From: Aurantiochytrium sp. KH105
Lineage: Eukaryota > Sar > Bigyra > Thraustochytrida > Thraustochytriidae
DNA length: 64,000 bases
Assembly: GCA_003116975.1 (NCBI GenBank)
Contig: BGKB01000512.1
Coordinates: forward strand, 1 to 64,000
Reading direction: 5' to 3'
The position numbers and the translations under genes are program-made. The notes beneath the pieces are model-generated. The model ran no database searches. It had not been told where the DNA came from and was given only the letters and a program-made list of their open reading frames with translations. Shown piece after piece: positions 49,619-57,871 of the stretch. The stretch's first letter is position 1. Every line of letters starts with the position of its first letter.

Positions 49619-50125
49619 CGAACCAAATTTCAAAAAACATGGCTACGAAACTCTGAACCCTGACTGCCCTCATGACCCTGTCCTTTATATTTTTTCATTT
49701 CTCTCTTATCAAGCTCATGTTTACTTTTTGTCACCGTGATGTGCAGTCCTCCAAATCGTCTTCTTGGCCCTGCCGAAACCCGAGCCACAACAAAAACGGA
49801 ACCATGACAAGTTCGCTCAAAAATGCCCGCCAACTCTCGATACGCAGAGTTTAGTTATGTTTTTCATATTACTAATTGGGCTTTGTCGTCCATCCGTCCG
49901 TCCGTCCGTCCGTCTTTCTCTTTGTCTCTTTGTCTCTTCGCGCCAACGCCACCATCATCATCCTTTGCAACAGGCATCGTCACATCACAAAGGTGAGAGC
50001 GAACCTCCTCCTACTTGCGGGACGCTCAATCGGACATATAAAGATGCCGTCACGCGGCGGCGCGCCGGGCAAGCAAGCAAGCACCAGCAAAACCTTCACG
50101 TCCTGTGCAAGAAAGACAAGACACC
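49619..50125. other. Intergenic, 5' flank of the temptin-Kua fusion gene
   Basis: 507 bp with a (CCGT)n array at 49894-49914 and GCAAGCAAGCA near 50070. No gene is supported; it may hold a missing 5' exon with a signal peptide for the next gene. Confidence 0.5.
49894..49914 (+). repeat. (CCGT)5 tetranucleotide array
   Basis: Short perfect CCGT run 210 bp upstream of the fusion gene ATG. Confidence 0.88.
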
Positions 50126-53100
50126 ATGGGCAAAGATGAGAGGGGATGTGCGCAGCGCGCGCAACTGTTGCGCCAGCGAAGACGCCGTGCAACCTCGTCG
50201 GCCGCCCGCGCCACGGCCCTTGTCTTTGGCATGGCCAAGGTCACCACCGAGGGCCCGACCGCGCTCGGGTTTCCGGTGAACGCGCTACGTATCCCAAACG
50301 GAAGAGCTTTCCCAGCAGCAGGCCATAGTGAGGGCGTGGGAGGCGGACCCTTGTCTCCCTTTGGCATTGACTTCCTTGCTTGCGATGGGCAATGGTACGT
50401 CGACCTATGATGTTGTCAGGGTGACGACGAGAACGGATGATGAACAATGATCGTTGAACAGACAGACCAACCAAACAAACAAACAAACAAACAATTCATC
50501 TAACCATTCACAAACCGGGGTACGACGCATTCCTTCCTCCTTTTTGCTGTTTTTGTTGTTGTTGTTGTTGTTGACGAACTCACAGGTCGGCGTGCCTTTG
50601 TGGACGTGACTCCGATGGCGATGGCGAGACGAACGGAATGGAGCTTGGAGACCCATGTTGCGTATGGCAACCCGACGACCACTTTCCGCCCCAGCGCCGC
50701 GACCAACTCTCGGACCCTTCCCGCGCGGACTCGCTCACCTCACTTTCTGTGGATGCAGACAGTATATCTTGTGATGGTTCGAATCAAGATGCCGCTCAAG
50801 ATAGCGAGGCCCGTCCACATTGGGGTTTCTCGTTCTCGGATCTTGTGCGCGGGTTTCTGGACTTCGTCACGTCCGGAATCCTGCTCTACCTTGCTGTTCT
50901 CGTCGTTCGAGACTGGCAAGATCTCCACATGCAGCGTTTGCAGCGCGCAAACAAGGAAAAGGTCCCCGTAGAACACGCATCGTGGTGGTGGACGATGGCA
51001 CTTCCAATTATCTTTGCATATCTATGGGGCGATTTGGGCAGCGCCATCTCTCATGTCGTGTTGGATAATCCAGAAGTGCTCCATCGATGGCCCATTCTTC
51101 GTCAAAGTGCGGACTCCTTCCAAGAGCATCACATTGACCCAATCAAGCTGTCTGCTCCGCCGCTCTGTTTTCTCCTTCCATTGGTATTTCTGGCAGCCTC
51201 GAGCACCAATGCTCGTCTGCGCTGGTGCACGCTCGCCATCTCCGCCTTCTTTGAGCTTGCATACGTGGGCCACTGGTACTCGCACGTGAGCGAGACGTGG
51301 GCGTCCGCCCCGCTCTTGAATCTGGTCTTTGTTTCCCACGCACATCACAATGTCCACCACACCACGTTTGCAAGCAACTTTGCATTCCTTTCAGGATACA
51401 CAGATCCCTTTGCTAATGCACTCTTGCTCCTCGTCCCGCAAAAATTTGTGGGCACCTGGTTTTTTCTCGTTGGCGGACTGTGGAGTTTGATGCCACGCAT
51501 TCTGTTTCATGCAGCTGCGTCGATAAAGACGTGGAGCCGTCGCCACTTACGTGTTCTCGCGCTCGTTCTTGTGCTCGGAACTGCTACTACTGTCTACATG
51601 GGTCAAGTGCAAGAGACTGGGTACGGTCACTTTGGTCCTACTCTGGACGAACTCGCTGCGCGGCACGCCGCTGCAGAAGCTGCAACGCCGTCTCAGCACG
51701 GATCCAAAAGTAACCTCGCCAATGTGCAAGAAGCGACGAGCAACTCCAATGGGGCGCTCTCCCACGCTTCAGGTCAACGCGAGCCTCCTGCAGGTGCACT
51801 TTTTTCGGCTGCAGAGGTCGCAAAGCACCAAAGCGCACATGACGCATGGATTGTTCTCGGTCGCGATGTGCTCGACGTGACGCGTTGGCTTGATTTTCAT
51901 CCTGGCGGGAAAGAGATCATGTTACCGTATCTTGGATACAATGCTACGGAAACATTCGATGAACAGGGCCATTCAGATGTAGCGATTGAAACGACGCGCA
52001 TGTACCGAATCGGCACCATTCATGCAGGAGAGATCGTGCCGTCTGCGCCTGTTGATGACGGTGTTGACGATGTGGACGAGACAGACTCCCTCGGGCTCAA
52101 GCGACGCGTATTTCGTCAACCTGTGCAAGGCGAACCGTGTTTTGGCCCTCCCACACAGCTTGCACGGGAGGGCGAGTGGGAACTTGACGCTGTAGCTCCT
52201 TTCTCGGAAAAATATGCTCGTGGCCGAAGCAAAACCTTTGGAACTTCCCATAGCTCAGAGCTAGCCATGCGACTCTCTGTCGACCTCGCCCTACTCACGC
52301 CCCCGCTCTTGCAGACCACCCCTGCGTCGGCCTTTTACATTCGGACCGGACTCCCTGGTACACTGGATGCCATGGCGCTTTCGAGGGAGACGTGGAAGGT
52401 GCAAGTGCAGTCTATCAGTGGTCAAATTCTCCACACTTTCTCGGCTCAGGAGATTCACGACGTTGGATCGCACGTAGGCACTGGCGTCATGGAGTGCTCG
52501 GGAAACACGCGCGTGTGGCACTTTGGCCTTTTGTCACAAGCACAGTGGACTCGTGGCGTCAGAGTACGTGACCTCTTGAAAGATTACCTTCCTGCGGCCG
52601 GCACTGCTTCCGACGGCCGCGCCATTCTTGTCGAGGGCTACGACGAGCACATCAAGACCGCAGGTGGCGCGAAGGGCGCGAGCTGGGTTTTTACGTGGGA
52701 TCAGGTTATAAGCACGGCAATGTTCTTTGCCACGGAGCTCAATGGTGAGCCGCTTCCGCCCGACCATGGATTTCCCATTCGTCTTGTGGTGCCCAACTGG
52801 TATGGGTGCACATGTATCAAATGGGTGCGACTCGTCAAATTTGTTGATGCGCGTCGTGTCAAGCCAACGGGGCAAATGAACGAGTTCAGAACGCGCGTGC
52901 ATATGCAAAAGGCGCCATCCACCATGGCCTATGGCTGGCACGCCAAGCAAGGCCTCTCCGCAGCGGCTACTCGTGTGGAGCAGTGGCGACACGTCACCTC
53001 GAACGCAACATACCTCAAGATTGTGGGTCTCATGTGGGGCGGCCAGGAAGACGCTGTGAACCCGCGACTGGAAATTGAATTGCGCTCGCAAGCTGGCGCG

Positions 53101-53313
53101 GTCGTAGTTTCCGAACCATTGCAAGTGGTCAAGCCGCGGAGTCTTATCACCGAGTGGACAAGCTTGTGCCATTCGATTCCTCTTGAAGTGACGCGCGGAA
53201 GCCGCTACACTGTCACCTTTCGACCTGTTGACCCTACTATTTTGGCCCCTCGATTGAGGTCCAAGACCCGCGGTGTGTTGGCGTGGTATGCACGTAGCTT
53301 TCAGCTCTTGTGA
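50126..53313 (+). CDS. Temptin-like / Kua (TMEM189-type) desaturase-like / cytochrome b5 / molybdopterin oxidoreductase fusion (two exons)
   Basis: Exons 50126..50394 and 50586..53313 (donor GTACGT, acceptor CACAG) give 998 aa. Residues about 55-137 are temptin-like: RIPNG, AAGH, PFGIDF, then C95-GRDSDGDGETNGMELGDPCCVW; the intron lies inside this block. Residues about 165-395 are a Kua/PEDS1/FAD4-like membrane domain with the His series H246 (SHVVLDN), QEHHIDP (H271/H272), GHWYSH (H319, H323) and HAHHNVHH (H341-H348). Residues about 495-570 are cytochrome b5, with haem ligands H528 (HPGG) and H552. Residues about 640-860 are a sulfite-oxidase-type Mo domain with catalytic-position C727 in MECSGNTR and FPIRLVVPNWYG; a dimerisation-like tail follows. 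No FAD reductase domain is present. The b5 could feed electrons to the di-iron desaturase site, or take them from Mo; both are inference. Confidence 0.85.
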
Positions 53314-54002
53314 ATGTTATACAAATGATTTTTAAAATGACTTCTGTTTGGACTTTGTTGGAGGTCACAGAGCGCGTTCATGCTGGCGCTGTCAGGATCA
53401 ATGCAAGCAGATACCTTCTGATTGTAGATAGTCTGGCTAGGTGAGTGGCGCAGTTTCGTCGGTCGCACGAAAAAAGTGGAAGAGGGAGAAGAAGTAGAAA
53501 AAACAAAACAAAAAGAGTCACACAAATTCCGAAATGCTTCTTGTTTTTGTTTTTCCGCTTCAGGACGTCGAACAGCTCGCCGGCTGTTTTTTCTCCTAAC
53601 TGACTGAATTTCCTATAGATTAGATAGATGGGTCGGTCTGCCAGACAAGCGTGTGCGCAGGCGACGCAAGCTAGCTCTTCGATGCAAGGTTCTTAATTTT
53701 TTTTCCCACGTCCCTCTCCTTTGTTTTCTCCTGAGCAACGCAAAGCAAACAGAAAGACATGCGCATGATCAAGCCAGTCGCGCTAGCAAAGCCCTTGCCC
53801 ACCGACTTTCACCCTCCATATGTTTGAGCATGCACATGCGTTTGCATTGCAGGCCATCCCACGTTAATTGACCCACAATCCTTTTCAACGTTCACGCGAG
53901 CGAGCATTCGGGGTGCGGGGCGCGTGTTTGCCTCGCTCGCACCCTCTTGCTTTTTCTAAGGCACTCGCGATTGCCACGCAACACATAGTGGAGCGTGCAA
54001 AA
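53314..54002. other. Convergent intergenic region
   Basis: 689 bp between the fusion-gene stop and the SSNA1 stop. AT-rich with GATAGATAG-like short repeats near 53620. No gene. Confidence 0.6.
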
Positions 54003-54477
54003 TTAGTTCGAGCTTTGCTTCTTCTTCTGCAAGTTGATCGACTCGCGCTTGAGAACGTTGAGCAGGGTCTGCGAGGACTCGAGAATCTTCATGTATGCCG
54101 CTTCGGTCTCTTGGATGGTCGTGTCGTACTCCTTGCGAGCCTGGACGTGTTTGGCCAGAGACTCGTTTACTTTGGACAGACGATCGGTAAGAATACTCAG
54201 GTCCTTTTGGATCGTTGCCTTTTGCTCTTCGTCCTTGAGAATCTGGCGGTTTACCTCTTCCCTCTTGCTACGCAAATCCTCGATACCTGTTTATGAAGGA
54301 GAGTAAGACCCAGTACAAGCAAAAGGACAGCGTTAGTATGTCTTTGTCGTTTGTCTCGGCATTTCTTGTCCAGAGCCTAACGGGTCGCCCGACCCGAGCG
54401 AGCCCTGTCCAGCGAGCGCACTTACATTTCACGAGCTCATTATTGTAGTTTTGCAGCGAAGCGCCCTGCTGTGCCAT
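54003..54477 (-). CDS. SSNA1: SSNA1 / DIP13 microtubule and basal-body protein (two exons)
   Basis: Exons 54477..54426 and 54286..54003 give 111 aa. Exon 1 is [17 protein letters not shown], nearly identical to the human start; the donor is GTAAGT and the acceptor ACAG. Exon 2 reads [16 protein letters not shown] and ends [24 protein letters not shown], again as in SSNA1. The protein is one long coiled coil that forms fibrils, binds and branches microtubules, and sits at centrioles and basal bodies. With BBS7 it supports a flagellated life stage. Length fits the family (about 110-120 aa). Confidence 0.97.
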
Positions 54478-55575
54478 GGTGCCTTCTTCTTTTTGTTGTT
54501 GTTGCCGGCGACCGCAACCGGGCCCTCGTCAGCGCTTGCTCCCAACCACACGCACGCACGCAAGCGCTCACGCACGTACACACGCAGGCTCCACGCGAAG
54601 CCACGTTGGTTTGCACGCTGGCGACCGCCCTGAGACAGACAGAGGAGGCACCTGCCGCCTGGCCGGCCGGGACGCGTGCGGCAGGAGGGAGGGCGCTGCG
54701 CAGACCTGGTGTTCGTGCGCTAGGACTCTACCGCGCGGCTGCTCGGCTGGCTGTCGTCTGCGCGCGCCTGCGTGCGTCTCCTGCTCCCGAGCTCTCGCTT
54801 TTGCCTGCCGCCTGTTTTGCTTTGTCTTGTTTTGTTTTCATCCGTGTTTTCACGTGGGGCGAAACGCGCCGAGAACGGGGCCCAGTGGGACCCGCCCCAG
54901 CGCCGCCACTGCGCCGCCCGCGCGACCGCGGCCACTGCCGTCCGCGCGGGGAGAAGGCGGAAAAGCTCCAACCTACCGCAACGCCAGTGGAAGTGGGGGA
55001 GAAAAGGTGCAGTGGTGTAGGCGGTGCGAGGTGGAGGAAAAAGAGAAAATGGAGAGATTCGTTAGGGAAATTACATGACAGTGGAGAGAGAGGCAGGCGG
55101 CGGGAAGCGAGAATGAGGACGCTAGTAGTTTGTCCGTTGACGGTTTATCCCACTGCCAGTCTCTGGCAGTCACTCGCATGGGGTGGGCATCGTTGATTTT
55201 TGGGAATGTGGCGATTGATGCACATGACGAAATTTGTGGATCTGGTGGGACAGCGAGTTTTTGGGTTTGTTTTTCCACATCTTGCTGCAACGATTTGGCC
55301 CAAATCGATGGCGACGTGTATGCTGGAACGATGACTTAACAGAGTAGAGGTAACGTCGAGAAGAGGGGGAAAGTAGAAGAGAAAAGTGGCGTACAGCCTA
55401 CGTCTTGTGCGCAGAAACGCGTCATGAAAGCAGCATGTGCCAAAAAATTAATGCAAAGCGCGATCAAGGTATCACGCTCATGGCGCTGAGAGCATGATCG
55501 CGTCAACATAAACTCATTTCGCCTGTTGAGGTGAGTGGTATACAGAGGTAATGAAATTCACATTTGGGCATGACA
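54478..55575. other. Intergenic between SSNA1 and EAF6
   Basis: 1.1 kb. GC-rich with ACGC repeats next to the SSNA1 start (54551-54580), then AT-richer. Several overlapping frames are open on both strands, but none starts with ATG and shows a domain. It holds the SSNA1 promoter and the EAF6 3' UTR. Confidence 0.5.
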
Positions 55576-56182
55576 TCAATCCTCCTCTTCGGCGAGACGT
55601 TTTCGTTTTGAGGGTCCACGTTTACGACTTGTGGCCGTACCCGTTGCACCACGTTTTGGTACAGGGCTCGGAGTCTGCGTCTGACCCGTCTCGGATGTGA
55701 TCTCGTCCGGCGCTGTCGCAGACGAGTAGGAAAATATCCGCTCGCTCGGCTTAAGACGCTTTTCCTTCTTGTTTGTCAGCGTAGCCCGAGGCTTGCTATC
55801 AATATAGCCTTCCCAGCCGCGCACAACGTTGCCCGTCGTCCCAGTCTCCTCCAAATATCTGCGCCGCAGGGGAGAAAAGGAAGAGCAACGAGGACGTCAC
55901 CATGCGCGCGTGCGTCCGTGCGTCCGAGCGTGCGTGTGCGCGCGCGCAAAAGAGCATCGTCACGCGCGAAAGATAAGACAGCGAAGCCACCGTCAGCAGA
56001 TGGTCTCGTTGAGCTCATGGCTGGTCTCGCGCGCTGCCGCGAGCGGGGCCGCAGGCAGCAGAGCGCGGGGGCGGATGCACGTACCGGTTCTCGAGGTCGC
56101 CCAGCTGCTTGTGGACAGCCTCCAAGGCCGCCTGTACTTGCTGCCGGCGCTTCTGGATCGACTCAACAGAAGAGGCGCTCAT
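55576..56182 (-). CDS. EAF6: EAF6/MEAF6 histone acetyltransferase complex subunit (two exons)
   Basis: Exons 56182..56085 and 55858..55576 give 126 aa. Exon 1 is MSASSVESIQKRRQQVQAALEAVHKQLGDLEN, the coiled coil of the family. The donor is GTACGT at 56084 and the acceptor GCAG at 55859. Splicing yields RYLEETGTTGNVVRGWEGYI, matching the EAF6 core SYLEDTxxxGNIIRGWDRYL. It continues KRLKPSERIFSYSSATAP. The tail is basic with KRGPSKRKRL, a nuclear signal. EAF6 is shared by NuA4-type and MOZ/HBO1-type acetyltransferase complexes, where it holds the ING and scaffold subunits. Length fits the smaller members. Confidence 0.95.
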
Positions 56183-56437
56183 CGTGTATAGATTTGAGTT
56201 TTGGTGTTTGACTTGACAATGAGTGACTGTGAGTAAAGGCGACCAACAACAACAACAAGAAGTTGCAGAGCTTGCCTCGCATTCGCGATCGCGATCGGCC
56301 AGCAGCAAGCAGAGTTTTCTAAAAATGATTGACTGTGAGTGTAACACTTGCTTCATGTTAAAAATCAATTACGCGAGCAGAGTCGAGCAGAGCAAAACCA
56401 AAAAATAATAATGACAAAGACGACGTAGGCTTTTTCT

Positions 56438-57274
56438 TTACACTGCGTCTTCATCGACATGACACTGGCCCGAATTTCTCGTCGTGAGCCAAATGATATC
56501 CGGAGAAACGAGACGTTGCGTGAACAGAGACGAATCTTCACACGCGTGTGGGGGCTCGGGAAAACAGGTCTCTCGCGAAGGCTCGAGGATCTCGAAATCT
56601 GGAAAATGCAGGCTGATCTTCGTGTCATCATACACGTGCGCGTAAAGGTCACTCCCGGCATGCCCTTCAAGCCAGTACAATAAATCGTCGCCAGCTCTAA
56701 CTCCGCAGCGCGCTTCTCCGACAACACGTGGATGTGGCTCGCCGATAAATTGCGTCCAGCCAAAGCAGAAAAGTTCGTCAGCTTTACGTTTGATCGCGGC
56801 TTGTGCCCTTCGCAGCCTCCGCGACTGCATGCCTTGATCGTTTTCATCAAGATTAGACGGTACTGCATCGTTTAAATTATCGATGGTGGTCCACTTGGAG
56901 ATTTCAAAGCGGAATCCGAGATATCGATTTCGCTTGACCACATTGCAATCCTGTCAAGATTTCACGAGCCCAATGTCAGCGATCTTCTATTCTACAAGGA
57001 GAAAAGAATGGCACCATCCCGAATCAAGAACCACAGAATCTCACGCCCAACATACCTCTTCTGCTCGCCGCAACGCCGCAGCGCTGTGCGGCAGGCCTTG
57101 GGCTTCTAGCTTTGCCGCAAGGTTCCAGACCTCACGCGCACCAGCATATTCCGCAGCCTCTGCCACAAAGCGACCGCGATCAAGACCTCCGCACATCATC
57201 CACATTAGCAGCGCCAGAACCGTCGCTCGCAGCGCGCTAGCTGGCGCCGCCGTCACTGCCAGGCGTCGTGCCAT
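56438..57274 (-). CDS. Unknown protein with N-terminal hydrophobic segment (two exons)
   Basis: Exons 57274..57056 and 56950..56438 give 243 aa (donor GTATGT, acceptor ACAG, intron 105 bp, phase 0). Exon 1 starts MARRLAVTAAPASALRATVLALLMWMMCGG, a possible signal or mitochondrial leader, then AAEYAGAREVWNLAAKLEAQGLPHSAAALRRAEE. Exon 2 has DCNVVKRNRYLGFRFEISKW, RRLRRAQAAIKRKADELFCFGWTQFIGEP and YWLEGHAGSDLYAHVYDD. No family recognised. The ATG is the first after an upstream in-frame TGA; a further 5' exon is possible. It is transcribed in the same direction as EAF6, 255 bp upstream of it. Confidence 0.6.
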
Positions 57275-57871
57275 TCTCCATCCTCGAGTCCAACGTCGCC
57301 GATCTGTCTCGTCCAGCTCAGTCCCTATCCGCACAACCCTTTCTCGGCGTATCGGTGAAATTACCGACTTCCTTTCTCACATTCATACTATAGACCTGGC
57401 TTCTTTCGGAGATACATGTTTCCCCGGAGTATGCGATTTGGTACCGGACCCAGAGCGACGCGGTTGCGGCAGTAGGAGATAGGCAGCGTCCGTTGGGCGG
57501 GAAAGGCTGCCAGAAGCGGAGGGTGGGCGCGAATGAAAGCAGACCCGGAAGGCACGTGGCCGCGGCGGCAACCGGCGCCAGATCCCAAAAGGGCAACACG
57601 GCGCACGGCACGGCGCGGTACGGCACGGCGCAGCGCAGCGCAGCGCAGCGCAGCGCAGGGACGCGAAGGGCCGCGGCAGCGCAGGCGACGCCGCGCGGAA
57701 AGACAACGAGGGTGTTCGCGCGCGGCCTTCCTTTCGTTCCCGCGCAAAGCCAAGGCTGAAAGGAGAAAGAAAGTCCGGCGGCGAAAAGAAGGTCGACGAC
57801 AGAGACCAGAACGGCGACGGCCCTCGTGCGGAAAGAAGCGAGAGCGGGAGTGAGAGCGGAGGGGGAGCGAG
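57275..57871. other. Divergent promoter region with a short pentamer array
   Basis: 597 bp between divergent genes. It contains (CAGCG)5 at 57631-57655 and related GCACGGCGC words just before. No ORF is called. Confidence 0.5.
57631..57655 (+). repeat. (CAGCG)5 pentanucleotide array
   Basis: Five perfect units about 220 bp upstream of the KH-protein ATG. Confidence 0.9.
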
